A stretch of 64,000 bases of DNA, taken from the NCBI GenBank assembly GCA_026745465.1, contig JACYXH010000398.1, positions 111,335-175,334 on the forward strand, read 5' to 3'. Source of the stretch: Lota lota (lineage: Eukaryota; Chordata; Actinopteri; Gadiformes; Lotidae). Made by a program: the position numbers and the translations under genes. Below, piece after piece: positions 48,616 through 60,885 of this stretch (position 1 is its first letter; the number at the start of each line of letters is the position of its first letter). The notes under the pieces were generated by a model. That model had not been told where the DNA came from and made no database searches. It saw nothing but the letters and a program-made list of their open reading frames with translations.

Positions 48616-48804
48616 TCATGAGTTTGAGTCATCACATTCACCTTCAGGTTGATCCAGGATTTCTAGAACTGGCATTACTTTGTCTTCTGCAATGTCATTA
48701 CCCATCAATAGTGAAACACGGTTGACGGGCAACTTGGGACTAACTGTGATATTAAAGAATCCTGTTACCAGCTTAGAGCGGCGCTTAGACTGGAACCATC
48801 TCAA
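48616..48804 (-). mobile_element. LTR-retrotransposon pol fossil scrap, R2 copy
   Basis: Counterpart of 32560-32750 with SPKLPVNRVSLLMGNDIAED. Gypsy-like; fragment only. Confidence 0.5.
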
Positions 48805-48896
48805 TGTCTAGCAGTCCAGCACCAGCCCTGCAGGCTGACTGGGAGGTGGAGGGGGATGGACTGGGAGGCGTCAATGTCTCCTGATGAGGACAGGGG

Positions 48897-50869
48897 TTAG
48901 ACTTCAGGATGTCCTGTGAGTGGATCCAGACTCGGGTCATCATCATCATCATCATCCGTAGTTGCATCAGGGGTAGTTATGGTATGTTCTTGTAGGTCCC
49001 TGGTTGGTTTAGGACTGTCACTGGACATTAGAGGTGTAGTTTCTGGACGAGAAGGCAGAAGAGAGTCAGGACATACAGCCAGCCTCCACATGCAGCAACA
49101 CTCTGCCTGAAGACTGAAGCCCAGTGGAGCAGCTCTGCAGCTGGTTATTCTCAGGTGGAGATGAGGACACAACCAGACACACAACCAGATACACACAACC
49201 AGACACAGCGAGAAACACAACCAGACACACACAACCAAAGACACACAGTACCGGGACACACAACCAGAAACCCAAACACCCAACACAACTAGAGACTGAA
49301 CCAGACACACACAACCACCCTACAAAACCAGACACAGACAACGAACCCACACAACCACAGACAAAAAACAAGACACACACGATAAGGGACAAACAACCAG
49401 AGACACACAACCAGAGAAACAACCAGCCCAAAGAACCAAACGCACAACCAGGGCCGGCTCTAGCCATTTTGATGCCCTAGATGAGATGGATGGGAATAAT
49501 TTGCAGTCTAATATATAGTCTTATGGATTCCCTAGCATCCATTTGTGGACAAATGGACAAAACATTTCAGAGGTTCAGATGTGAGTTGTGTATGTTCATA
49601 ACTGATCGTGAATATTTGATAGAATTATAACATAAAAGTGTCTGGATTAGGCCATATTGGCATTAGTTACATAACTGCAGCTGTAACATACAATTAACAG
49701 AACTCACCTGTAGCAGGCTGTGTTTCACTGGAAGTAGCTGGAGTGCTGGATGTTGCTTGACCTGCAGGCTGTGTTGCTCTGGAGGTAGCTGGAGTGCTGG
49801 ATGTTGCTTGACCTGCAGGCTGCGTTTCACTGGAGGTAGCTGGAGTGCTGGATGTTGCTTGACCTGCAGGCTGCGTTTCACTGGAGGTAGCTGGAGTGCT
49901 GGATGTTGCTTGACCTGCAGGCTGCGTTTCACTGGAGGTAGCTGGAGTGCTGGATGTTGCTTGACCTGCAGGCTGCGTTTCACTGGAGGTAGCTGGAGTG
50001 CTGGATGTTGCTTGACCTGCAGGCTGCGTTTCACTGGAGGTAGCTGGAGTGCTAGATGTTGCTTGACCTGCAGGCTGCGTTTCACTGGAGGTAGCTGGAG
50101 TGCTGGATGTTGCTTGACCTGCAGGCTGCGTTTCACTGGAGGTAGCTGGAGTGCTGGATGTTGCTTGACCTGCAGGCTGTGTTTCACTGGAGGTAGCTGG
50201 AGTGCTGGATGTTGCTTGACCTGCAGGCTGTGTTTCACTGGAAGTAGCTGGAGTGCTGGATGTTGCTTGACCTGCAGGCTGCGTTTCACTGGAGGTAGCT
50301 GGAGTGCTGGATGTTGCTTGACCTGCAGGCTGTGTTGCTCTGGAAGAAGCTGGAGTGCTGGATGTGGTGCTGGATGTTGGGTGACCTGCAGGCTGTATTC
50401 AAACATACAGTTCATCCATACTGTTACACCACTGCATTAAGTCCCTTGTCATTCTACTGCATATAAGGTAGCACTGTACAAATACACTTTATATAATTTG
50501 ACTAAGACATTCATTTGATTAGTAACACGGTGTAACTGTAACATTCAACAATCAAAATAATTGTAATAATGTTAATGTAAATAATGTTAATAATGTTAAC
50601 ATATCAGTGTATTATCAATTACACAGAGACGTACAACCTCCGGAGAAAGGAAAGGTGAAGATGGGAGATCAGATGCCTCTTCTCCAGCTTCTGGGGGCTT
50701 CTGCAGATCTGGACAGTTATAGAGTAGATAAAGTTAGCCTATTACAAACAAAAACATGTAGCTGCAGCTGCAGAGTAGCTAGCTAGCCACTACAAATGAA
50801 GGCTCTCCTTTCCTGCTCCTCTTTTCTCCGTTTTCTAAACTGCGCACCTGAAGGCTTGGACCTTTTCAT
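48897..50869 (-). CDS. Predicted VNTR-coding gene, R2 copy (325 aa)
   Basis: Exons 50794-50869, 50638-50708, 49708-50392, 48897-49042; 978 nt, 325 aa plus stop, same phases as the R1 copy. Exon 3 has about 13 of the 17-residue units. Exon 4 reads ETTPLMSSDSPKPTRDLQEH, a run of seven Asp, then DPSLDPLTGHPEV and stop, shorter than R1. Same doubts about function: no domain recognised beyond the transposase-like first exon and the acidic tail. Confidence 0.45.
49708..50392 (-). repeat. 51-bp minisatellite, R2 copy (about 13 units)
   Basis: Same unit as R1 with three fewer copies; length 685 nt keeps the exon phase. Confidence 0.95.
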
Positions 50870-51097
50870 TGTGGAAAACTGATCAGTCGGATCGGTTCAG
50901 AGCAGCGTGCCTCGCGCTTTCTGACGTTTTTTCACCGTGCATAAAAGTTAAAATATGTTGAACTTTGGGCGCTGGGCCCAGGGCAGCACCGCTCATCAAC
51001 TAAACAATAGACGTAACAAAATGTCCAACAATGTTGAGAAAGCTTCGAAATTACATTTTTACAGTTCTAAGTTTAAATGGCACAAGACAACAAGCTC

Positions 51098-51242
51098 ACA
51101 AGCGCTCAGAGCCGCTCTCACAGAGCGCTCAGAGCCGCTCTCACAGAGCGCTCAGAGCCGCTCTCACAGAGCGCTCGGAGCCGCTCTCACAGAGCGCTCG
51201 GAGCCGCTCTCACAGAGCGCTCGGAGCCGCTCTCACAGAGAA
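51098..51242. repeat. 21-bp minisatellite with gagcgctc core, R2 copy
   Basis: About seven copies of the unit found 19 times in R1. Confidence 0.9.
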
Positions 51243-51637
51243 AGCGGTTCTCTAAACTTGCGTCTGCGCTGTCTTGGTGCTTGGGGTCTCTGAACTTCAA
51301 ATGAGACTGGGGATTTCTGTTACTCTACATTAAATAGACAAGCTTTGATGTGGATATAGCATCGCTGGCCCTTCTCACGTCTCTGACTTGATGTGATGCG
51401 CATCAAACGGTAACCCATCCCCCCACTTTCAGTGCACAAAGTAGGAAGACAGCTGCCATTATCGTGGTCAAACAAGAACAAAAGTCTTTCTAGCCTTTGT
51501 CCCTGCTCTGTGTGGTCATGATGACTCAGTGAGCTACGTTATAAACGCCACTGAGCTGACGTCATGCTGGCCACATTGCCCCAGCTATGAAAGTAGTGTC
51601 TTATATACATGGATAGCTCCATTCTATAATATAATAT

Positions 51638-52314
51638 CTAGAGGATGTTGTTCAGTAGGTCTGCCACTCTGGTCCCTCTGCTAGGTAGGCTCTGACTCTG
51701 CTACAATTAGTTGAAATGTTTTGAATCACAGCCATATAATTTAACTTTGTGTGAGTCAGTAACACTTTCAAATCACTGGATATAAATGAATGATCTATTA
51801 CTCATTTACAAAGTGAAATATATGGAATTAGAATTTACCAGTTATCTGCTTCTCCAGTTTCCGTTCTTTATTTTCCTATAAAATAAAATGTGAATTAAAT
51901 ATTAACATTGGGTTCATTACAAGGTCATCATCTAATAACTCCACCACTGCCAGCTAGGTTCACACATATTATTGTGTTCTATATCCAACCAGTAATAACA
52001 CTTACCATCTCACATATTAGATCATCCAATTCTATATAGAGATAAAGAATACAGCAACATGTCAGGACAGCAGTCACTATCATTCAGCATAACCATGATA
52101 CATGTTAGTTTAATGTAACCATGATACATGTTAGTTTAGTGTAACATGATACATGTTACAGTTTATTGTAACGTTTACATCCCAGGACTATGATTGATAT
52201 TATGAAAAATATGCATCCTATTATTATGAACTGCTCAATATATTGTATACATGTAGAATCAGTTGAATCAGTTCCTGGTTTCCACTCTGAATTAGCCTCT
52301 ACACAGAAGAACAT
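51638..52314 (-). pseudogene. TNFRSF14-like 3' fragment (fragment 6): TM, juxtamembrane and last exons
   Basis: Counterpart of 1107-1785. TM exon 52179-52314 with donor GAT/gtaaac. A 26-nt juxtamembrane exon (end near 52031) begins AATTGG and would create a stop at the junction. A second juxtamembrane exon lies near 51840-51880. The last exon 51638-51697 has lost two bases at its acceptor, so the family frame is off (ESEPT then stop). No CRD exons adjoin. It is the nearest last exon available to gene D. Confidence 0.65.
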
Positions 52315-52379
52315 CTTGACAGACTGAATAAGTGTAGGGAGACGGCTGCCATTATTGTGGTCAAACAAGGACAAAGTGA

Positions 52380-53935
52380 TGGAAGCGTGCTTCCACACCA
52401 GAGCTGTTTGGTCCGTTTGAATCGAACCCTGGAGTTTCCTCCGATGGCATCTTTCGTTTGGGGTGGTGTGTCATTTGAACTCTAGTTTGGTCCAAACTAA
52501 ACCACTATGGTCCACTTGAAAACGGGGTTCTATGTCCGCTTCCAAGTGAACTCTGGTTTGGTTTGCTTTAGGTTTTGAACGTGATCCTACACAACTATAA
52601 CTGTGGTCAAGCTAGCCGTCACTCGCAACTCCGTGGTCAAGCCAGCCGGCCCTAAATTTGGAGTGCACGCATATTCTATCCTTTATGGCAAATGCATTTA
52701 AACGGCCAAGCTCAAGCAGACATGGAGAGTTAGTGACTTTTTACATGTGACTACGTCCGGTTTTCAAAATAAAGGGTCAACACAGGGTACGTACAAAAAC
52801 TGCAGTGACTACACACTTCAAAATCAAGCATTTTTTTCTTTTTTTTATATCATTTTAGAGAATGAAAAGTCCCACATTATTACATTGAGATGACTATGTC
52901 TGAAACTTGCTCTGAAAACTATTTGCTCTATAAGTTCTGACAGTGGCTAATATATTTGAGATCAGGACAACTCTGACTACATCAAAATCAAGCGTCAGAG
53001 TTGTCATCTCAAATATATCAGGCATTGTCAGAATTAATGGAGCAATGTGTTTTTACAGCAAGTTTCAGTAATAACGATACTGTAAAAATGCTTGATTTTG
53101 TTTAAGTGTGTAGGCACTACAGTTTTGTTTAAACCCTGTGTTAACACCTTATTTTGAAAACCGGACGTAGTCACATGTGAAACGTCGCTAACTCTCCATG
53201 TCTGCCCGCGCTTGGCCGTTTCAATGCATTTGACATACAGGATAGAATACGCGTGCTCTCCAAATTTAGGGCTGGCTGGCTTGACTGCAGTCAACTATAG
53301 GAAGAGAACCAACATTCAAGGCCTTGAGGGTTGAATGTGCACTTTTTCAGCTAACTGGAAATAATATAAAAGCCTGTTCAGCCAGGTATACATGAACTTT
53401 TCAGAGATTAAAGCGAGTCAGACGTGGTGCAGTCAGGAGGTGAAAGCACTTATCGAAATATGGCGAAATATTTCGAAATATTATATAAAGACATTTTTGC
53501 AGCTTGTAAAATTGTGTCACCAATTACTTGTTTAGAAATGATTAAGTTAAGGAAGGGTGGAAGTTCCTCCAAATTATTTTTAGTTTGTAGGAACACCAAA
53601 GCAAAACGTAAAAACCAAAGACAACACAAAGTCGCTCCATTAATATTGTCCGCAACTAGGAAGCGTTGTGAGTTTCCCTCGGAGGTTCTGTCCAATAGAC
53701 GAGCAAAGTAGAATATTAGCTTCGCTTTTTGTGTGAACGCACTTTTAGGCGGACCAGGTTGTAAACAAACGCCTCGCGGTCGGGCGAACCGCGAACTTTT
53801 CTCGCGCGAGTGATTCAGCATCAATCGAAATTCGCGGAAAAGTTGAAATGTTTCAACTCGAGCGACTGACGAATTTGCATTGTTTGCGCGAGTAGAATCA
53901 CGAGAAATGCGCGTGAACCAGGCCGTTCGCGCCGG
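52380..53935. mobile_element. Complex element with long inverted repeat, R3 copy
   Basis: Homologous to 1846-3400. The inverted repeat spans about 52636-53285. It is joined abruptly at about 53935 to the intron of gene D, removing the place where gene D's last exon should be. Confidence 0.55.
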
Positions 53936-54006
53936 ATATAAATATACTGGATATAAATAAATGATCTATAACTCTTTACAAAGTGAAACAAGGAATAAGA
54001 ACTTAC

Positions 54007-57000
54007 CAGCGTACTTCCTCTCCCTCTCCCTCTCCCGTTTCTGTTTAAAATAAAATAAAATGTGAATAAAATATTAACACTGGGTTCATTACAAAGTCAT
54101 CATCTAATAACTCCACCACTGCCAGCTAGGTTCACACAAATTATTGTGTTCTGTATCCAACCAGTAATAACACTTACCTTGACACATCTTCGATAAAGCA
54201 ATGCTATATAGATAAACAATACAGCAACATGTCAGGACAGCAGTCACTATCATTCAGCAAAACCATGATACATGTTAGTTTAATATAACATGATACATGT
54301 TAGTTTACTGTAACCATGATACATGTTAGTTTAATGTAACATGATACATGTTAGTTTAATGTAACCATGATACATGTTAGTTTAATGTAACATGATACAT
54401 GTTAGAGTTTAATGTAACCATGATACATGTTAGTTTAATGTAACATGATACATGTTAGTTTAATGTAACCATGATACATGTTAGTTTAATGTAACATGAT
54501 AAATATTAGATTAATGTAACACTTACCTCTTATTTTCTTCCTCTGAATAATGGCTATGATTATTATTAAAGCCATTACCAGTATGACTATTACTCCTGCC
54601 ACTAGTACAGGGTGTGCACCATGTTCTCCACATTCAGAATCCGTTGAATCAGTTCCTGGTTTCATGTGTTTCACTCCAACAGATTCACATCTGAAATGAG
54701 AAGGACAAAACCACACATTTAAGTTATGTTTAGGATGAGAAGTGGCTGGGGGCAGGATAGTAAACCTGGTGTTTGACTCCTGGTCCAAAGGTACTGGGTT
54801 TGATCCCCAATGTCCACTACCTGTAGGCCTACAGGTAGGTTCTTGAGCTAGATGCTTAACCCCTACCTGCTCCTAATGGCCTGTATCTACCTGGGTCTGA
54901 ATTCACTGTACACCACTTTGGAGAAATTGACTAAATAGTAAATTATATTTATTGTCAAGCATTAATTACTTTTACAATTTGTATGATTAACTAGAGGAGG
55001 AAATGTTATACCATTATGACTATTTTATGTATTCTGAGAACAGGCAAATAAAAGCCACACCAGTACATCATATATTGCCCAGGCCTAATTCTAAAACATT
55101 GCATTATTAAACTGTATATAGAGATTGTTAAATTAACTCCACTTACATCGTGTGGGGTTGGCATGACGACGTGCCATCTGAGAATGTTCCATCAGTACAT
55201 CGAAGGCACTCTGTGTCTTTATCTGCTGTTCCTGTATGAATATACATGTTTTATTGAAACACGACCGTTCTCAGATGTGGTGTGAACATTTGTGACAACA
55301 TCTTTGTTTTTGTTTTTATCGGTTACCAGTTAAAATATCACAAGCTCCAATTCAGCAACATCGTAGGAAAAAGGAAATAGAGAATTGTAATTCAAAGGAG
55401 TTGCTGGCTATTGAGTCACTGCCAGACTAGATGATCTGGCAGTGATAGATGATCATGGAGTAACTTACACACTAATGCATTCAATGGTAAGAAGCTGGAT
55501 GGCCCCTTATAGGGCTGAATATATTAGAGCAGATGTCAATCTATTTAACAATTTAGCTATAATTATTATTGACATACAGTATATTAACACCAACCTCTGT
55601 GACTGATGTATTGACCAGGACTGCAAACCGTGTGTCTCTGAGCGGCCTTACATGTCCTTCTGTTAGAGTCAGTACAGAAGTATCCATCCAGAATCTCACA
55701 CAGAGCATCTGATGTTGATTTACACGACTTCTTCACCTTCAGGCCCAGACCTGTCAATCACAACAGTTACAGAGGAACCTGAGAGGGCACAACTTCTCCC
55801 AGCTGAGATCCACCTGAACCAACGTTAACATCATAACATAATCAACAATATATTTAAATTAATCAAATAATATGAAGGTACCTGTGTCACACTTTGTACA
55901 GTTAGAGCATTGCCTCTGTCCCGTAAAGCCTTCTTTGAAAGTACCTTTGGTGCAACCTGTGCACTTTGTTATGCTGGTCTCTGTGCAGTCGATTTCAACA
56001 TGCTGTCCTGTTGGAAAGAACGTTTTAAATATGTTGTAGATTAATAGTCAGTTTATGTTGTACATGTTGTCGATTTCTGGACAGTCCATGTTGTAGATTT
56101 GTGGACAGCATATTTTGCATATCTTTTAGAGTAGTAGACCGTATATGTTGTACATAAACCAGACAAAACCTGTTAATTGCATACCCAATTTTACGCCAAA
56201 CTGTTTGTGATTATCCGATATATGCCATTATCCGAAGAGGAAATTAGAAAACCAATTACAGGCTCCAGGTACATTCCACTGGAGAATAACTTGTTCAACG
56301 TCTTCATGAGAACTCTCAAAGGCCCGTTTCCTTCTTGGGTTTACGTTGCTTTGGTGAGCACTGAGAAGCTTATCCTTTTGTTTCCCGATCCTGGAAATCT
56401 ACGACTGTGAGACGCCAAAACACTAATATTTCTAACTCTTTCAAAACAATAATTTGGTCACCAAGACAAAGGACTTTTCGTTTAGATTTTTTCTGCCATG
56501 GCGCATAAAGTCTTGCTAGATATGGCTGGAATGGCTGTAACTAATGAAGATATCAAATCAAATAAACCCACGTGACTATTCTCATCAGAAAAAGTCACCA
56601 GGCTTGTGCACATGTAAGAGCAATATCAAGGAAGTTCAGCGGAGAAAAAGGAACAGGGCCAGGCGATAAAGGCACTTGTTTTAAAGGAGGTGTACTGAGT
56701 AGGCGTGGAAGGGTCTTTTGATCGGTCTACTTTTGAAGCAAGTGTACTTGTTAGAAGACATTTATAGAGTAAACCCGCTGTGAGGTGGACGCCCCGCGGT
56801 GATTCTAATGGTTTTGGGATGAAGACGAGTATGCAATTAGCCGGATTATGCAAATAAGCAGTTCAAACAATATTTATTTGGTAATGTCATAGACTTTTAA
56901 TGGCTATGCATACATCCGATATATGCGTTTATCCAACATGCAATTAAACTATTTTGCCTGTATATATTGTCGATTTGTAAACAGTACATCTCGTACATTC

Positions 57001-57265
57001 CTAGACAGTATATCTTGTATATGTTGTAGATTCCTAGACAGTATGTATCATAGATTTGTAGACAGTATATGTTGTAGATTTATAGACAGTATAGGTTTTA
57101 GATTCATAGACAGCTTGACAATAATAAATATATTTGACCCTTACCAGGAGGACATGCAGGGCAACACTCAAGTCCTACTCTGTACTCATCCAGGAGACAC
57201 GGTGAAGCAACGGCAACGTACAAAGTATTAGAAACTGAACATATTAACACGAATTGTAGAAACAT
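54007..57265 (-). CDS. tnfrsf14-like: TNFRSF14-like receptor, gene D, last exon missing
   Basis: Exons: 57145-57265, 55882-56007, 55595-55750, 55147-55231, 54527-54690, 54178-54203, 54007-54040; 712 nt, all in phase. Signal peptide MFLQFVLICSVSNTL; CRD1 DEYRVGLECCPACPPG; CRD2 DCTETSITKCTGC; CRD3 one codon shorter than A (CEILDGYFC, CSPGQYISH); CRD4 KDTECLRCTDGTFSDG. TM LVAGVIVILVMALIIIIAII; juxtamembrane ALLYRRCVK and KRERERERKYA. The last coding exon, present at 3762-3823 in gene A, is deleted. Splicing to 51638-51697, about 2.3 kb on, would give a tail ending ESEPT. The extracellular part looks fully functional, so a receptor with an altered or read-through tail is possible. Confidence 0.75.
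54265..54521. repeat. Intronic minisatellite of gene D, 25-26 bp unit
   Basis: About ten copies beside the TM exon donor. Confidence 0.85.
54740..54935 (+). mobile_element. tRNA-derived SINE, gene D copy
   Basis: B-box-like gggtttgatcccc at about 54797-54809, same intron position as in the other genes. Confidence 0.5.
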
Positions 57266-57348
57266 GGTTGCCAGGTTTGTAGGAGCTTCAACCATCAAAC
57301 TGTTTTTACAACATGTAGTCACAGACTTTTCTTGAAGTTCTGAAATAT

Positions 57349-59756
57349 CTGGGGAGAGAAAAAAAAAGCTGTTAATAAATTTAATGAATTAAAATCGATT
57401 TACTAGTTCTGACCAAGTAATTTCATTGGACAAGAGGCATTTGTAACGAGACTTTTAACTGTACATGTATCACTCCGCTGTACAGGTGTTTCTAAGAACC
57501 ATTGATCACATTAACGATGTAAGCTGTCAACTCATCAGAATCACACCTGCCACCAAAGCAACTGTCAGCAGACTCTTATTTCACTGGCTGCACAATAACT
57601 GTAAACATACAGATCAACATCATGATACAGAGTAGCTGGCCTGCGGTAACGAGTAGACCTACACAAAGTAGAAGCTAGTGTGCAGGACGATGTTAATGCA
57701 TTACTTGGTAACAGTCAAATAAATGAATAAAATCAACAATCATAATATGTTGTCTCTTATTACCGTTACCTAATAAATATATAAGCAAGTATATATTTAG
57801 CTATACTTACTATTTAGCTCAAGTCGTTATTTATGCTGTTTTGTGCCAATGTGGTCTTTCTTTGTTTTTAGATAAGATTCCCTGTAATTAATTATTCAAA
57901 ATAGCTATTTCAAATTCTATTGGCCAAAGTAAAGGTTACAATTTTAGTTAGTAGAGCTTGTTCTCAAATGTTCCACCTCTAGTTAGTAGAGCTTGTTCTC
58001 AAATGTTCCCCCTCTAGTTAGTAGAGCTTGTTCTCAAATGTTCCCCTCATAGTTAGTAGAGCTTGTTTCCCCTCTAGTTAGTAGAGCTTGTTCTCAAATG
58101 TTCCCCTCTAGTTAGTAGAGCTTGTTCCCCCTCTAGTTAGAGAGTTTCACCCCTATGCCATCTTAACATATGAACTCTGGACAACGTCCAGAGAATCATG
58201 TCCAGACATTATTCCAGAGTCACCCTTTCCTACATGTATCACAACAGAAGATCATCCGTGTCAGACGAGCCTCCCTGGAAACACTGCGTTTGGTTTAGGC
58301 GAGGGGAAAAGTCATCAACACTATCTGTGAATTCTTATTTGCATTTACTGCCACCTACTATGGTTGCAATAAATGCCTAAAAAGGTAAATATCAAACAAA
58401 TCTATTGGGGACACTTTGAAACATGAGACGTATCTGCAGCACCCCCTGGTGGTTTATTCTGAACTACACGAGTAATGGTCTATAGGGAGCTGTCAATCGG
58501 GAGCTAACTTCAGCCTTGTCATGCGTCTCAGGTTAAATTACACCAGGATTTCTAAGCCTTTTGGCGATATCCAGTGTGATGGAAAATGACACAAGGCCCT
58601 ATTCCGAGGTCAGCTCGCTTAAACTAATTAGTTGTGATGTTCAAGTTTTTATGTGCACACTATAGTGGCCTATCTGTCCTTCTAACTACCTAACTCCCCA
58701 CAGCTGCCTGTGTTCCTGTATTCCTGCATTGTGCTCTGTTCTCATGTGAGAAAATCCTGACTAAGCTTCTCTCCCCGATTATGTGTCTCTTCTTGACTGC
58801 ACATCCTCTCCCTAAATCATGTATGTTGCCTTGACTGTACATTGTATCCATTATAAATAATACATGGCGCCATAGATGGTGAATAACGACAAGGTGTCTG
58901 GCCTTAACTGTGCATTGAACCCGTTATAGATGGTAAATGGCGCCATCTAGTGATGTCTCTGAGATGGTGTTTGCTCCACTCTAAAAAGGGCTTCCTTCCT
59001 CTATTCAGGGCGCTTTTCCTCCACAACTCTGCTCTGCGTGGTGTTGCCTTTGAAACTGTCTTTTATATGCTGCAGCATATTAAATAAATTAACTACGGAT
59101 ATCCATTTGTCTTCGCCTTTTATTCGAGCCAGCCACCAGTTATTCCAGTGTGCACGTAACAACTTGGACATCAAAAGTAGTTTAAGCGAGCTAAAACGGA
59201 AATGTGTCATTTTCCATCACAGACCACACAAAGTTGCATTATTACTGTCCGCCACATGAAGCCCTGCGAGTTCACCATCTGCTCTGTCCAATAGACGAGC
59301 GACACTTCAACCACGTGACGGGTTGACTTGAGTCAGTGCTCGCCCTCACGGAATCAAGTGAAAAAGGAAGTATAAACTTCACCTCTGAATCAAGTGAAAA
59401 TGTAACAAAGTATAAACTTCACCTCTGAATCATGTGAAAATATAACAAAGTATAAACTTCACCTCTGACCCCGACCTACGGACTAAAGGTGTGAAAGCGC
59501 CCTCATATGCCCCTACACCTTTTCCACAAGCCCCTGAAAATCCTCAAAATAAACGGCTAGAAACAAACAACAGGCCCCACCCTGTAACGGATCAGGGAGA
59601 CGCACGGTGAGAACAAATAAATTAGAAATACAAAAGCCCTTCATTACACTGACCTTATCAACTATGTCGATGACGATTAAGGGACGGGTTTACCGCGAAG
59701 ACGATGGTCATTTGCCTAATTTAAAGCATATTTTAAAGTAAATGTCGTTGTCCTAC
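57349..59756. other. Gene D first intron
   Basis: Homologous to the gene A first intron. Holds the 33-bp minisatellite (57945-58145), the TG...CA element (58575-59221) and the 40-bp minisatellite (59350-59470). No coding exon. Confidence 0.55.
58575..59221. mobile_element. TG...CA terminal-repeat element, R3 copy
   Basis: Same ends as 8458-9085 (tgtgatggaaaatgacaca and its reverse complement) and same flanks, so it is a duplicate of one insertion shared by R0 and R3. R1 and R2 have different sequence here. Confidence 0.55.
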
Positions 59757-60010
59757 CTTGTTTCAGTTTGGCAGCAGCCCACAGTGCGATCTTTCACCCC
59801 TATTAGGCCTGTCTGTGGTTCTGTTTTCCCGCTGAGGTCAGTAGTTCGTCCCTGCAGATCCAGGACCGCTAAAGAGGGATAGGGACTCTTACCAGCCCAC
59901 TGTGTCGCGTTTCCACTGCAAAACGTCCATGAACGTGTGAGTGATAACCCGGGCCACAAGCGAAAGGAATACTTCCTGATCGTTTTCTTTTCGATGCTAT
60001 AAAATGAGAA
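59757..60010 (-). other. Probable 5'UTR exon of gene D
   Basis: Minus-strand donor CAAG/gtagga at 59757, as in gene A. Would splice to the acceptor at 57349. The 5' limit is unknown. Confidence 0.4.
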
Positions 60011-60409
60011 CAACGTAACTTTCTGATACCAGTTTAATCACAACCCTTCCGTCTCCACACATGTAACTGCATTACATCAATATAAGTGCGCGGCACTATG
60101 TTCACTACACTCTACAACACATGGTCAAACCCATATACTGTATATAATAGGTTCAACCACGTCAAAAAATAGCAAAATAAGCAGTTTAGAAATAACCTAA
60201 AAACACGGCATTTGCTATACGTGAGACTAGGTTGATGTAAGGTTCAGTTCGGGTCAGACCTCCCCTCAGTGTCACGAGGGCTGCAGCCTGGGCTTTGCAA
60301 CCTCGACACAGTGATTTATGAGATAGTCGTGCAGTGATATCTAACTGCGACATATGTAACTGCACCCCTGGTTTCAGTTTTGATGTGAGGCAGATTTCAT
60401 TTGAGTTTG

Positions 60410-60640
60410 GTAGGCAGCACTTCTCTGATGTAAACATGAACAACACAACTTATCTGATATAAACATGAACAACACAACTTCTCTGATATAAACATGAACA
60501 CAACTTCTCTGATGTAAACATGAACACCACAACTCCTCTGATGTAAACATGAACAACACAACTCCTCTGATGTAAACATGAACAACACAACTTCTCTGAT
60601 GTAAACATTAACACCACAACTTCTCTGAATGAATAAAGAA
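60410..60640. repeat. Short tandem repeat, about 28-31 bp unit (ctctgatgtaaacatgaaca)
   Basis: Seven to eight imperfect copies of ctctgatgtaaacatgaac with acaacact spacers. The minus-strand frames (VHVYIREVV) are artefacts. Confidence 0.85.
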
Positions 60641-60702
60641 ACACCACAACGTTCTCATCAACAACATATGGCGGACATTTCCATAAAATAATATAGATGT
60701 AC

Positions 60703-60819
60703 CTGCGTCACACTTTGTACATTTAGAGCATTGCTTCTTTTCATTAAGGCTTTCTTGGAAAGTACCATTTGCGCACTTTGTCATGCTTCTCTCCGTGCAG
60801 TCCCTTTCAACATGCATTC
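60703..60819 (-). pseudogene. TNFRSF14-like fragment F: lone CRD2 exon
   Basis: A 117-nt exon with acceptor at 60820 and donor (GCAG/gtacat) at 60703. It encodes MHVERDCTERSMTKC and KKQCSKCTKCDAG but lacks three residues of the central CTDCTKG, including one Cys. No other CRD, TM or tail exon is recognisable within 4 kb on either side. A relic of a further receptor unit, more diverged than A-D. Confidence 0.7.
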
Positions 60820-60885
60820 CTGTTGAAAAGAAAAGGTGGAATATGTCATTTTTCAATGGACTCTGTTCCATACAAATTAATTTGT

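Larger units (their letters stand above)
35821..51444. repeat. Segmental tandem duplication unit R2 (15.6 kb)
   Basis: Starts and ends at gcacaaagtag/gaagac junctions (35820/35821 and 51444/51445). It matches R1 (about 19986-35820) in order and sequence: receptor gene, DIRS-like element, gag-like fossil, pol scrap, VNTR gene, 21-bp array. Differences are small substitutions and repeat copy number. Confidence 0.85.
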
